From: Hymenobacter elongatus | GTDB lineage: Bacteria; Bacteroidota; Bacteroidia; Cytophagales; Hymenobacteraceae | Direction of reading: 5' to 3' | Assembly: GCF_004745955.1 (NCBI RefSeq) | Contig: NZ_SRLD01000013.1 | Location: forward strand, 50,192 to 114,191 | Length of the DNA: 64,000 nucleotides | Shown: piece after piece, positions 1 to 7,402 of the stretch | How the letters are laid out: each line of letters opens with the position of its first letter | How positions within the stretch are numbered: position 1 is the stretch's first letter | The notes under the pieces: model-generated | What the model was told of the DNA's origin: nothing | The model's database searches: none | Seen by the model: the letters and a program-made list of their open reading frames with translations, nothing else | Position numbers and translations under genes: made by a program

Positions 1-51
1 ACGCCAGCCGTACTACCTTCGTACCCCAGACCGGCGGCTTGCGGACCGCAA

Positions 52-59
52 TAATTTTG
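52..59 (+). promoter_or_regulatory. Candidate -7 promoter element
   Basis: TAATTTTG matches the Bacteroidota -7 consensus TAnnTTTG and lies about 60 bases before the ATG at 122. No convincing TTTG -33 partner is visible 19-21 bases upstream, so only half of the promoter is supported. Confidence 0.35.
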
Positions 60-121
60 GCCCGGATTCTGCAATGCGCCTCCCCGATACTGCTTACCTG
101 CTTTCTCCCCTCCTCCTGAAT

Positions 122-586
122 ATGAAACGTACCGTTCTTTTCGCCGCTGCCGCCCTGTTGGCTTTTTCCACCGCCCAGGCCCAGACGTCGCCGACCAAGA
201 TCAAAACCAAGTCCAAAACGGAGTCGGGCACCACGGTTAAAACCAAGACGGAAGCCGACGCCGAGCCCGTGACCCTGAACGGCCCCATCAAGCGGGTAGA
301 GACGCTGTCGGGCATCGACGTATTCCCCGCCTCGGGCGGCAATACCATCATGCTCAGCTTCACCCAGCAGTTCACCAAGCCCGGCACGCTGGTGATGACC
401 GACTACAAGAACAAGCCCGTGTACACCACCGCGCTGGACCCGAACAACAACACCGGTCAGCCCGTGGATCTGGGCCGCATTCCGGCCGGTACCTACATGA
501 TAGAAGCCAAAACCGGCAACTACGTGTACTGGAAGAAGGTGCGCATCAAGTATCCTTCGGCCCCTGTGTCGAGAAAACGTCGCTAG
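122..586 (+). CDS. Secreted hypothetical protein with a C-terminal sorting-like beta domain
   Basis: A 154-residue protein of unknown function. The ATG at 122 is preferred over an upstream ATG at 74 because it begins a clean signal peptide (residues 1-21, ending AQAQ). A short Lys/Thr/Glu-rich stretch follows (KTKSKTESGTTVKTKTE). The last 80 residues resemble the beta-sandwich of T9SS C-terminal domains, with an L-x-x-I-P-A-G-T-Y-M-I-E-A-K-like pattern and a terminal YVYWKKVRI strand. Export is well supported. T9SS dependence is an inference, since the domain makes up half of this small protein rather than the tail of a large cargo. A terminator follows at 608, so it is probably monocistronic. 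Confidence 0.7.
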   Translation: MKRTVLFAAAALLAFSTAQAQTSPTKIKTKSKTESGTTVKTKTEADAEPVTLNGPIKRVETLSGIDVFPASGGNTIMLSFTQQFTKPGTLVMTDYKNKPVYTTALDPNNNTGQPVDLGRIPAGTYMIEAKTGNYVYWKKVRIKYPSAPVSRKRR

Positions 587-607
587 AACCGCTATAAGGC
601 CTTAGTT

Positions 608-646
608 CGCCTCCGGAATCGTTCTGATTTCGGGGGCGTTTTATTT
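608..646 (+). terminator. Rho-independent terminator
   Basis: Arms CGCCTCCGGAAT (608-619) and ATTTCGGGGGCG (627-638) pair with G-U allowance and are followed by TTTTATTT. It lies just downstream of the secreted protein that ends at 586. Confidence 0.7.
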
Positions 647-751
647 CGGCCGGCTTTCCGGAACAGGCCCTCCCGGCTGGCGCGTTTCATCCACTACTTT
701 CCTGCCGCGCCGCGCTCCTTCGCGGTGGCCCGGCTACCTTGCCGCTCGCTT

Positions 752-1318
752 ATGAAAACATTCCCCTTTTCCGGCCGTCTGGCGGCCCTGCTGCTGGCAG
801 TGGTGCTGCTCACCGCCTTTGGCGGCCCCAAGCTGACCAAAACTTCCGTTGGCAAAGGCATCACCATTGGGGTGCCGGCCGGCTTCACGGCCCTGCCCGA
901 CGAGGGCATTGCGGTAAAATATCCCGCGCCCCGCAAGCCACTGGCCGTTTTCACCAACCCCAGCGGCCGCGTCGATTTGAGCGTCGCCCAGAAGCCGACC
1001 ACGTTTTCGGACCGGGACTACGCGCTACTGCTGAAGATTTATAAGGCCAGCATTCAGAATATGTATTCCAAGGTGGAATTTCTGTCGGAGGATATTCGCA
1101 CCGTCAACAAGCGCGACTTCGTGGCCCTGGAGTTCGTTTCGTCGGTGGCCGACAACAAGCGCGGCAGCAATCTGACGCCGATTCGTCGCTACCAGTTTGT
1201 GCAGTATGCCATTCAGGGCGACCAGCTGCTGGTGTTCACCTTCAACTGCCCCGCCGACGAGCAGGCCCAGTGGCGCCCCACGGCCCAGGCCCTGATGCAG
1301 AGCATTACGGTGAAGTAG
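752..1318 (+). CDS. Secreted protein, possibly PsbP/DcrB fold
   Basis: A 188-residue protein starting at the ATG at 752, which gives MKTFPFSGRLAALLLAVVLL, a signal sequence or N-terminal anchor. An upstream start at 725 would only add basic residues. The mature part opens with a GITIGVPAGF strand pattern and ends with an LLVFTFNCPADE...ALMQSI helix. That layout recalls the PsbP/DcrB-like fold (stress-response or cell-envelope proteins), but no motif proves it. No function is assigned. A palindromic repeat begins 15 bases after the stop. Confidence 0.6.
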   Translation: MKTFPFSGRLAALLLAVVLLTAFGGPKLTKTSVGKGITIGVPAGFTALPDEGIAVKYPAPRKPLAVFTNPSGRVDLSVAQKPTTFSDRDYALLLKIYKASIQNMYSKVEFLSEDIRTVNKRDFVALEFVSSVADNKRGSNLTPIRRYQFVQYAIQGDQLLVFTFNCPADEQAQWRPTAQALMQSITVK

Positions 1319-1332
1319 GAAGATGGCCGTTT

Positions 1333-1492
1333 GTCATTGCGAGCAACGCGAAGCAATCCGTCCTCTGAAATGTAGAAAGCACTCTTCTGTGAAAAGCCCT
1401 TAATCGTTGCATACGAATAAGGGCTTTCTGGTAAAAGGATGGGGAAACCTTCGCAGAGGACGGATTGCCTCGTCATTCTCCCTCGCAATGAC
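1333..1492. repeat. 160-bp palindromic repeat, family A copy 1
   Basis: The outer arms are GTCATTGCGAG (1333-1343) and CTCGCAATGAC (1482-1492). Next inward are GCAATCCGTCC and GGACGGATTGC, and innermost a hairpin AAGCCCTTA...TAAGGGCTT with GCATACG in the loop. A second copy of nearly the same length and architecture is at 29639-29796. It contains no ORF and has the look of a non-autonomous palindromic element (MITE or REP/REPIN type). Confidence 0.85.
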
Positions 1493-1524
1493 ACATTAAA
1501 CTCACTATCTCACCATCTCAGTTT

Positions 1525-1971
1525 ATGACCCTTTCCCTGTATTCCGACGAGCAGTACATGCGCGAGGCGCTGAAGCAGGCGCGCTATGCCTTGCAGGAGG
1601 AGGAAATTCCGATTGGGGCCGTGGTGGTGATGGACAAGCAGATTATTGCCCGCGCCTACAACCAGACGGAGAAGCTGCGCGACGTGACGGCCCACGCCGA
1701 AATGCTGGCCCTAACGGCGGCGGCCAACTACGTGGGCAATAAGTACCTGGCCGACTGCACGCTGTATGTAACGGTGGAGCCCTGCGTGATGTGCGCCGGG
1801 GCCAGTTTCTGGGCGCAGGTGAAGCGCGTGGTATACGGCGCAGCCGAGGAGAAGCGTGGCTTCCGGCGGCACGGCAACCTGTTGCACCCCCGCACTGAGC
1901 TGGCAACGGGCATTCTGGCCGACGAGTCGGCTGAGCTGATGCGGCAGTTCTTCGCGCAACGGCGTAAATAA
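1525..1971 (+). CDS. tadA: tRNA-specific adenosine deaminase TadA
   Basis: A 148-residue cytidine/deoxycytidylate deaminase-fold enzyme. TadA converts A34 to inosine in the wobble position of tRNA-Arg(ACG) in the cytoplasm. The zinc site is complete: HAE at residues 57-59 (His57 ligand, Glu59 proton shuttle) and PCVMC at 86-90 (Cys87 and Cys90 ligands). Length and the NQTEKLRDVTAHAEM segment fit bacterial TadA. A guanine or other nucleoside deaminase of the same superfamily is the alternative. The start is an ATG just after the family A palindrome, which therefore occupies its upstream region. Confidence 0.9.
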   Translation: MTLSLYSDEQYMREALKQARYALQEEEIPIGAVVVMDKQIIARAYNQTEKLRDVTAHAEMLALTAAANYVGNKYLADCTLYVTVEPCVMCAGASFWAQVKRVVYGAAEEKRGFRRHGNLLHPRTELATGILADESAELMRQFFAQRRK

Positions 1972-1973
1972 CC

Positions 1974-1981
1974 TACTTTTG
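1974..1981 (+). promoter_or_regulatory. Candidate -7 element for superoxide dismutase
   Basis: TACTTTTG matches TAnnTTTG exactly. It starts three bases after the tadA stop and implies a leader of about 90 bases before the ATG at 2079. No clear -33 TTTG is seen. Confidence 0.4.
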
Positions 1982-2078
1982 GTTCCTGCTGAGCTTACCC
2001 GCCACAACCCTGGCGGGGGCATTGTAGTTACTACCTCGTCCCTTTCCTTCTCATCATCCAACTCAACCTTCACGGCTT

Positions 2079-2687
2079 ATGACTTTCGAACTGCCCCAAC
2101 TTCCTTATAGCCACGACGCGCTGGAGCCTCATTTCGACGCGCAGACGATGGAAATCCACCATACCAAGCATCACCAAGCCTACGTTACCAACCTGAACAA
2201 CGCCGTGGCCGGCACCCCGCTGGAGGGTAAGCCGCTGGAAGAAATTCTGCAAAACATTGCCAGCGCGCCGGCTCCCGTGCGCAACAACGGCGGTGGTCAC
2301 TGGAACCACTCCCTGTTCTGGACTATTCTGAGCCCTACCGGTGGCGGCGAGCCTACCGGAGCCGTGGGAGAAGCCATTACCCAGGCTTTCGGCAGCTACG
2401 AGAAGTTCAAGGAAGAATTCACCAAAGCCGCCACCACGCGCTTCGGCTCGGGCTGGGCGTGGCTGTGCAAGCAGGCCGATGGCTCGGTTCAGATCTGCTC
2501 GACTCCGAACCAGGACAACCCACTGATGCCCGACACCGGTTGCAAAGGCACACCCGTATTGGGCCTCGACGTGTGGGAGCATTCCTACTACCTCAAGTAC
2601 CAGAACCGCCGCCCCGACTATATAGCGGCGTTCTACAACCTGATCAACTGGGACGAAGTGAACCGCCGTTTTCAGGCTGCTAGCTAA
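2079..2687 (+). CDS. sodA: Fe/Mn superoxide dismutase
   Basis: A 202-residue enzyme that dismutates superoxide to oxygen and hydrogen peroxide, probably cytoplasmic because no signal peptide is present. All four metal ligands are visible: His27 in [11 protein letters not shown], His77 in WNHSLFW, and Asp and His in the C-terminal DVWEHSYYL motif. The [11 protein letters not shown] and NQDNP segments put the outer-sphere Gln in the later position. This favours manganese or cambialistic use over strict iron use, although metal choice cannot be settled from sequence alone. It has its own candidate promoter and a strong terminator, so it is probably monocistronic. Confidence 0.95.
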   Translation: MTFELPQLPYSHDALEPHFDAQTMEIHHTKHHQAYVTNLNNAVAGTPLEGKPLEEILQNIASAPAPVRNNGGGHWNHSLFWTILSPTGGGEPTGAVGEAITQAFGSYEKFKEEFTKAATTRFGSGWAWLCKQADGSVQICSTPNQDNPLMPDTGCKGTPVLGLDVWEHSYYLKYQNRRPDYIAAFYNLINWDEVNRRFQAAS

Positions 2688-2704
2688 GATCAGCTGAGAC
2701 CAAT

Positions 2705-2740
2705 AAAAAAGCCTCTCCGATACCGGGGAGGCTTTTTTTT
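2705..2740. terminator. Bidirectional rho-independent terminator
   Basis: AAAAAAGCCTCTCC and GGGGAGGCTTTTTTTT form a near-perfect stem with A and T tracts on both flanks. It lies between the convergent superoxide dismutase gene and the minus-strand regulator operon, so it can serve both. Confidence 0.9.
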
Positions 2741-2748
2741 GTACCATT

Positions 2749-3054
2749 TCAGGCAGACTCAGGCGGTTTCAGATAGCGCTGCAGGGCCTGCACGTAGGCG
2801 TCGAAGGCCGTGACGCCCTGCGGGGTAATGGCGCAGCGGGTGAGCGGATAGCTGCCGTTCATTTCGCGCGTCATGCTCAGGTAGCCAGCGTCTTTAAGCT
2901 TGCCCAGCTGCACGCTCAGATTGCCGGCGGTGGCTCCGGTTTTCTCCTTCAGAAACGTAAACTCGGCCTCGCGCACCCCCAGCAGCAACGACATCACCGC
3001 CAGCCGCAGCTGCGAGTGCAGCAGCGGGTCGAGTTCTTCAAACGGCGCGGCCAC
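2749..3054 (-). CDS. Winged-helix transcriptional regulator (HTH_34 type)
   Basis: A 101-residue protein made almost entirely of one winged helix-turn-helix domain. The order is LHSQLRLAVMSLLL, the recognition region TGATAGNLSVQLGKLKDAGY, and a wing ending RCAITPQG. This matches the small HTH_34/MarR-ArsR-like family, which commonly pairs with membrane proteins of unknown function in Bacteroidota. It has no metal-binding cysteines. Its start overlaps the end of the upstream membrane protein gene by 17 bases, which indicates translational coupling. It is the last gene of the minus-strand operon and likely autoregulates it. Ligand and targets are unknown. Confidence 0.85.
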   Translation of the reverse strand: MAAPFEELDPLLHSQLRLAVMSLLLGVREAEFTFLKEKTGATAGNLSVQLGKLKDAGYLSMTREMNGSYPLTRCAITPQGVTAFDAYVQALQRYLKPPESA

Positions 3055-3631
3055 GGTAGTATTGATTTTTGAGCAGATGCCCGGGGATAATGTACGCCAC
3101 CAGCACGGCGGTAGCTATCAGTAGCAATTGGGTATCGAAGGCGACCCGAAACGCTACCGTGGCCAACAGCCAGCATGCCGCCCCGCCCCAGATCAGCGGC
3201 CGGAACCGCAGCGCCCCACCCGTAGCAAACGTGCCCAGACCGTAGAGCCCGATGATGAGCGGATACGCCTTGTCCCAGCCGTGGACTGCGCCGACCCCGA
3301 TGAGCATCAGCATCAGCACCCCAAACCCAGACCACAGATAGACCATAAAGTCGCCCTGGGCCGTGCGCACCTGCTCGCGGCGGCCCCGGCGCGCCCCGTG
3401 TATGAAGGCTACCACCGAGCCCAGGCCCATGAGTACCGGCCAGCCCATCCAGGGCTTGTCGTAGCCAATTTGCAGCAGGCCGTAGTGAGCCAAAGACGCC
3501 GCCAGCACCAGCCAGCCCCACAGCAGAAAGTCAAACGAATTGTCGCTCAGATCCTGCTTGGCCGACTGAATCATTTCCTGAATCAGGCGCAGGCTGTCGG
3601 GCGCTGAAAGTGGTTTATCGGAAGTTTCCAT
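3038..3631 (-). CDS. Integral membrane protein, paralogue of the 4008-4574 gene
   Basis: A protein of about 197 residues with an amphipathic N-terminus (LRLIQEMIQSAKQDLSDNSF) followed by five or six hydrophobic helices. I chose the ATG at 3631 (METSDKPLS); an ATG at 3637 is equally possible. It shares layout and motifs with the protein encoded at 4008-4574: an N-terminal DxLLWG sequence, a central charged loop RxGxxEQVRxAQG, and later GxGTFxxGG and LxxRPLIxGGAACW-like segments. It is co-transcribed with the winged-helix regulator. Family context suggests a regulator-controlled inner-membrane protein; no function is known. Confidence 0.75.
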   Translation of the reverse strand: METSDKPLSAPDSLRLIQEMIQSAKQDLSDNSFDFLLWGWLVLAASLAHYGLLQIGYDKPWMGWPVLMGLGSVVAFIHGARRGRREQVRTAQGDFMVYLWSGFGVLMLMLIGVGAVHGWDKAYPLIIGLYGLGTFATGGALRFRPLIWGGAACWLLATVAFRVAFDTQLLLIATAVLVAYIIPGHLLKNQYYRGRAV

Positions 3632-3660
3632 ATGCATTGGGAGAAGAGGCAAGTGTGTGG

Positions 3661-3972
3661 TTACAAAGAAGAGAAGGAAAGCGGATCGAAAAAGGGGTTG
3701 CAGCGCATTTCTCCGGTTGGCCCCGGCTTAGGCCGCGCCTGGCGGGGAGCAGCAGGCAGTGGCACGATGCTGGCTGTCGGTGGTGCCTGCCGGCTCCGGG
3801 CCCATAGCGCCAGCATCGTTTGGGGCAGCAACAGGGCTTGGCGCACACGAGCTGCCGTCAGCAACAGCCGGCCTCTCAGACGCTGGCGTGCTGAATCGAC
3901 GGAGCCGGAGCCAGGAGCTACCAGGGCCAGTTGCGGCTGCGAGACCACTGGAAGTCGTTGCGAAGCGTTCAT
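3661..3972 (-). CDS. Small hypothetical protein
   Basis: A possible 103-residue frame starting at the ATG at 3972 (MNASQRLPVV), 35 bases after the upstream membrane gene and 29 bases before the next. It fills an otherwise empty gap in the operon. It is rich in Arg, Pro, Ala and Leu, has one hydrophobic stretch (RQALLLPQTMLALWA), and no recognisable domain. High-GC DNA produces such frames by chance, so it is supported only by position. Confidence 0.35.
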   Translation of the reverse strand: MNASQRLPVVSQPQLALVAPGSGSVDSARQRLRGRLLLTAARVRQALLLPQTMLALWARSRQAPPTASIVPLPAAPRQARPKPGPTGEMRCNPFFDPLSFSSL

Positions 3973-4007
3973 GGCTGACAACAGATTGAGTGCAGAAATA
4001 CCTGTAG

Positions 4008-4574
4008 CTAAGCGCGGGCAGCCGTGCGCAGAGTGGCCCCGGGCAGCAGCAGTGCCGCGGCAGCGGCAGCCGTCAGTAGTATCATTTGATCGACGGGTGC
4101 GGGAAAACGCAGCGCCAAAGAGCCGAAAACCCAAGCGGCGGCACCCCCAAAAATGAGCACCCGGCGCTGCAATATGCCCCCGGCCACGAACGTGCGGATG
4201 CCCAGCGCGAACAGCATGAGCGGTAGCACAGTGGCCCAGCCCAGCTGCGGAACCAACGCCGGCAGCACGGCCAGCAGCACCCAGGTAGCCAGCCGCAACA
4301 GCCGCAACGCCTCGCCCTGACCTGAACGCACGCCTTGGTTCCAACCCCGATAGAAATGAAAGGCAAACGCCAGCAGGCCAGCTCCCGCTATAGCCACGGA
4401 AAAAGACAGGCCCCGCAGGTCGGGTGCGGCTGCCTGTGCTACGGCCGCCGCGCCCACCGCCGTTCCCCACAGCAGATAGTCGGTAGCGTTAGTAGCTAAC
4501 TCTTGCGGCGTGATGGCCAGCGGACGAGTGGCAGCGGGCAGCGAAGCGGACGAAAGCGTGGCGGGCGTTTGCAT
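4008..4574 (-). CDS. Integral membrane protein, first gene of a regulator operon
   Basis: A 188-residue protein. The ATG at 4574 (MQTPATLSSA) is chosen because the longer frame, starting at 4622, would begin inside a well-formed promoter (4616-4647). After a polar N-terminus it has TDYLLWGTAVGAAAVAQ and about five further hydrophobic segments, with a basic cytoplasmic loop (RSGQGEALRLLR). It is a clear paralogue of the protein at 3038-3631 in length, order of helices and the GGxLQRRxLxFGGAAAW pattern. The pair could form a heteromeric membrane complex. Function unknown. Confidence 0.75.
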   Translation of the reverse strand: MQTPATLSSASLPAATRPLAITPQELATNATDYLLWGTAVGAAAVAQAAAPDLRGLSFSVAIAGAGLLAFAFHFYRGWNQGVRSGQGEALRLLRLATWVLLAVLPALVPQLGWATVLPLMLFALGIRTFVAGGILQRRVLIFGGAAAWVFGSLALRFPAPVDQMILLTAAAAAALLLPGATLRTAARA

Positions 4575-4615
4575 GATCCTGACGATTGAGGTGGTGGATG
4601 AGTGATTGAACGACA

Positions 4616-4647
4616 CAAACATAGACTACTTTATTTTATAAACCAAA
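4616..4647 (-). promoter_or_regulatory. Bacteroidota promoter for the membrane-protein/regulator operon
   Basis: Read on the minus strand: TTTG (4647-4644), a 20-base spacer, then TATGTTTG (4623-4616). Both boxes match the primary sigma factor consensus of the phylum with ideal spacing. Transcription should start near 4609, about 35 bases before the ATG at 4574. Confidence 0.75.
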
Positions 4648-4795
4648 TTACACGACAAACTTATTTACAAGACCTATCTGCTTATTCCATACGCTTTCTC
4701 CCTGCCGCGACCTGTGGCGTAGCTGCGTGGCACCGTTTCTCAGTCCATCAATCCGGGCCTCCTACGCAACGAGTCGAACACCTCACCCGCTGTTT

Positions 4796-4939
4796 CTTAG
4801 AGCCTGTCCGAATAGGCGGTCATGCTGAGCTTGTCGAAGCATCTCGCTCGTGTCGTCAGAGTCGTTCAACGACACGAGCGAGATGCTTCGGCAAGCTCAG
4901 CATGGCGTTCTGGAAAAATATATTCGGATAGGTTCTTAG
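4796..4939. repeat. 144-bp palindromic repeat, family B copy 1
   Basis: Imperfect outer arms AGCCTGTCCGAATA (4801-4814) and TATTCGGATAGGTT (4921-4934) enclose a long near-perfect palindrome. Its left half runs CATGCTGAGCTTGTCGAAGC then ATCTCGCTCGTGTCG, and the right half is its complement. A second copy with related outer arms and the same CTGAGC...CGAAGCATCTC core is at 26146-26294. No ORF is present. It is probably a non-autonomous mobile palindrome. Confidence 0.85.
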
Positions 4940-5405
4940 TGGCATCTACCTGCTTTTAGGCAGTTTGTACCAGCCCGTCCGGGCCGATATCCGGAACGTC
5001 GGGACCTTTCCATTTTTATTTATCTTTGACGGCTTCGCTCCTTCCGGTGCGGCCATTTCCTTTTTTCCACTCGTGCCTTTTATGGAAAGATTTTCCGGTC
5101 TGGTTGACGCCACGCTGGTTCTGGTGCCTGCATAGGCGCATTCGGTCAGCAGAAAACCACTTTCTGGACCCACGGCAGTACTTGTGGCCTTTAGCCCAGC
5201 CTGTGTAATTTCCACTTGCACGCGGCCAGCCCAGCCGCTTAGCTGACTTCTGCTCCCTAGCTCATGGGTAGCACCAGCCTATCAGGTTCGGCCACTACCT
5301 ACTGATTTCCCTCGTTCTCCGCACTTTTCTCCCCCCATTCCTCCGGCCGGAAACCTTGTATCTTGTCGGTCGAAATTCCCACCTTTTCCTTTAAGCTGAA
5401 CCTGC
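4940..5405 (+). other. 466-base noncoding interval before the nucleoside permease
   Basis: No convincing gene is seen. TATCTTTG at 5021-5028 matches the -7 box on the plus strand, and TATCTTGT at 5359-5366 is a weaker match placed about 40 bases before the permease ATG. A 17-codon frame begins at 5082 but has no other support. The interval may be a regulated leader. Confidence 0.4.
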
Positions 5406-6698
5406 ATGAATACGAAGCTGCGTCTCATTATCATGAGTTTCCTACAGTTCTTTATCTGGGGCTCGTGGCTGATAACTATTGGCGCGTACTGGTTTCAAAC
5501 CCAGCAATGGTCGGGGGCGCAGTTCGGCGCCATCTTCTCGACGATGGGCATTGCCTCTATCTTCATGCCCTCGCTCATGGGCATTGTGGCCGATAAATGG
5601 GTGAATGCCGAAAAGCTCTACGGCGTGCTGCACATTCTGGGCGGGGTCGTGCTCTTCACCGTCCCCCTGGTCACTGACCCCGGCACCATGTTCTGGGTGA
5701 TGCTGCTGAACATGATTTTCTATATGCCCACCCTGGCGTTGTCCATCGCCGTGTCGTATTCGGTGCTGAAAAAACAAGGCCTCGACGTAGTGAAGGATTA
5801 CCCGCCCATTCGCGTGTGGGGCACTATTGGCTTTATCGTGGCCATGTGGACGGTAAGCTTGCTGGGCTTGGAGAAGTCGGCCAGCCAGTTCTACGTAGCG
5901 GCCTGCGCGGCCATTCTGCTGGGGTTCTACTCGTTTACCCTGCCCCAATGCCCGCCGCCGTCAAAGGGTACGCCGAGTGGCTCCCTGGTCGATGCGCTGG
6001 GCCTCAAGTCGTTTGCCCTGCTGCGCGACACCAACATGGCTATTTTCTTCGTTTTCGCCCTCTTGCTCGGCGCGGCCCTGCAACTCACCAATGCTTACGG
6101 CGACACGTTCCTGCACGATTTCGACAAAGTACCCGCCTACCAGGATACGCTGACGGTGAAGTATCCGGCCATCATCATGTCCATCTCGCAGATTTCCGAG
6201 ACGCTCTTCATCCTGGCTATTCCCTTCTTCCTGCGCCGCTTCGGCATCAAGCAGGTGATGTTCTTCAGCATGATTGCCTGGGTGCTGCGCTTCGGTCTGT
6301 TTGCATACGGTGACCCCGGCAACGGCCTCTGGATGATTATCCTCTCGTGCATCGTGTACGGCATGGCTTTCGACTTCTTTAACATCTCCGGCTCGCTGTT
6401 CGTCGAGACGCGTACGGCTCCGGCCATCCGGGCCAGCGCGCAGGGCTTGTTCATGATGATGACCAATGGCTTTGGTGCCGTGCTGGGCAGCTCGCTGAGC
6501 GGCTTAATCATCGAGAAGTACTTCACCTACCCCGACCAAAGCAAGGATTGGCACAGCATCTGGCTGGCCTTTGCCCTGTATGCGCTGGTTATTGCCGTGC
6601 TGTTCCTCGTCTTCTTCAAGCATAAGCACGACCCCAACGCCATTGAGGAAACGCACCCCGAACACCCCGAGGCAAAGCTTTCTGTGGAAGCGGCGTAG
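5406..6698 (+). CDS. Nucleoside:H+ symporter, NupG/XapB family MFS permease
   Basis: A 430-residue inner-membrane transporter with about 12 hydrophobic segments. The N-terminal FLQFFIWGSWLITIGAYW is the family signature, and MGIASIFMPSLMGIVADKW is the loop 2-3 motif. The YPPIRVWGTIGFIVAMW segment and the mid-protein break near residue 190 separate the two six-helix halves. The family imports nucleosides with protons; whether this protein carries nucleosides or a related sugar compound cannot be told from sequence. It starts at an ATG and has no signal peptide or fused domain. Hairpin terminators follow. Confidence 0.9.
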   Translation: MNTKLRLIIMSFLQFFIWGSWLITIGAYWFQTQQWSGAQFGAIFSTMGIASIFMPSLMGIVADKWVNAEKLYGVLHILGGVVLFTVPLVTDPGTMFWVMLLNMIFYMPTLALSIAVSYSVLKKQGLDVVKDYPPIRVWGTIGFIVAMWTVSLLGLEKSASQFYVAACAAILLGFYSFTLPQCPPPSKGTPSGSLVDALGLKSFALLRDTNMAIFFVFALLLGAALQLTNAYGDTFLHDFDKVPAYQDTLTVKYPAIIMSISQISETLFILAIPFFLRRFGIKQVMFFSMIAWVLRFGLFAYGDPGNGLWMIILSCIVYGMAFDFFNISGSLFVETRTAPAIRASAQGLFMMMTNGFGAVLGSSLSGLIIEKYFTYPDQSKDWHSIWLAFALYALVIAVLFLVFFKHKHDPNAIEETHPEHPEAKLSVEAA

Positions 6699-6756
6699 CT
6701 GCCTGTGCCACAAATTGCTCGCATCAATCTTTTTCCCTTACTTGCTGACTAACAAC

Positions 6757-6797
6757 ACTATAACCCCTTCTCTTGTAGCAAGAGTCGGGGTTATAGT
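6757..6797 (+). terminator. Hairpin downstream of the permease
   Basis: Perfect 11-base arms ACTATAACCCC and GGGGTTATAGT, with inner TCTTG/CAAGA pairing, are followed by a short TTTG. It lies in the right place to terminate the permease transcript, but the T tract is poor. Confidence 0.55.
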
Positions 6798-6846
6798 TTG
6801 TAATAAGCATACGATTAGTATAAAAACAGTCTGTTTTTAGCACACG

Positions 6847-6884
6847 AAAAAACCCGCTTTGCGCAACGCAAAGCGGGTTTTCTT
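6847..6884 (-). terminator. Rho-independent terminator of ndk
   Basis: The stem AACCCGCTTTGCG / CGCAAAGCGGGTT has a three-base loop and flanking A and T tracts. It serves the minus-strand ndk gene and could also stop plus-strand readthrough. Confidence 0.85.
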
Positions 6885-6906
6885 GCTCTAGGAAGCTTAC
6901 GAAAGC

Positions 6907-7326
6907 TTAGAACTGCTCGTCGGCCGCGAAGTAGAAGTCGCCTTCGATTTGCGCGTTATCATCGGAGTCGGAGCCGTGCACGGCGTTGGCTTCGATGCTC
7001 TTGGCATATTTCTTCCGGATGGTGCCGTCAGCGGCCTGGGCCGGGTTGGTAGCACCAATCAGCGTCCGGAAGTCGGCTACTGCATTGTCCTTCTCCAGGA
7101 TAGCCGCTACGATAGGACCCGACGACATGTACTTCACCAGGTCGCCGTAGAAGGGGCGCTCCTTGTGTACTTCGTAGAACTGGCCGGCGCGCTCGGCCGT
7201 CAGCTGTACTTTTTTCAGGGAAACGATACGGAAGCCACCCTCTTCGATCATCTGCAGGATACCACCGATGTGGTTGTCCTGCACCGCGTCGGGCTTAATC
7301 ATCGTAAACGTGCGGTTAGTTGCCAT
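6907..7326 (-). CDS. ndk: Nucleoside diphosphate kinase
   Basis: A 139-residue cytosolic enzyme that transfers the gamma-phosphate from NTPs to NDPs. The start is the ATG at 7326 ([15 protein letters not shown]), after which the classic TMIKPDAV opening appears. The phosphoryl-accepting His117 sits in NAVHGSDS, with Arg and Lys nucleotide contacts in [15 protein letters not shown] and GATNP. Length is normal for the family. It is flanked by its own promoter (7395-7402) and terminator, so it is a single-gene unit. The acidic tail [16 protein letters not shown] is ordinary for Bacteroidota forms. Confidence 0.97.
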   Translation of the reverse strand: MATNRTFTMIKPDAVQDNHIGGILQMIEEGGFRIVSLKKVQLTAERAGQFYEVHKERPFYGDLVKYMSSGPIVAAILEKDNAVADFRTLIGATNPAQAADGTIRKKYAKSIEANAVHGSDSDDNAQIEGDFYFAADEQF

Positions 7327-7394
7327 TCTGCTGGGAAAGTTAAAACTGTAAAAATGAGATGCGTGCCTGGTGTCTGCGGGGCAGATTGTGGCCG

Positions 7395-7402
7395 CAAAAG
7401 TA
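7395..7402 (-). promoter_or_regulatory. Candidate -7 element for ndk
   Basis: On the minus strand this reads TACTTTTG, an exact TAnnTTTG box about 70 bases before the ndk ATG. A TTG lies 22 bases farther upstream, slightly long for the -33 spacing. Confidence 0.5.

Noticed and set aside
3661..4470. 269-codon minus-strand frame covering the 4008-4574 gene
   Set aside because: Its first 150 codons are out of frame with a membrane protein that has a paralogue and promoter. Only the 3661-3972 part was kept, as a weak separate candidate.
4946..5221. 91-codon minus-strand frame in the gap before the nucleoside permease
   Set aside because: There is no promoter, signal peptide or domain, and the composition is ordinary for chance frames here.
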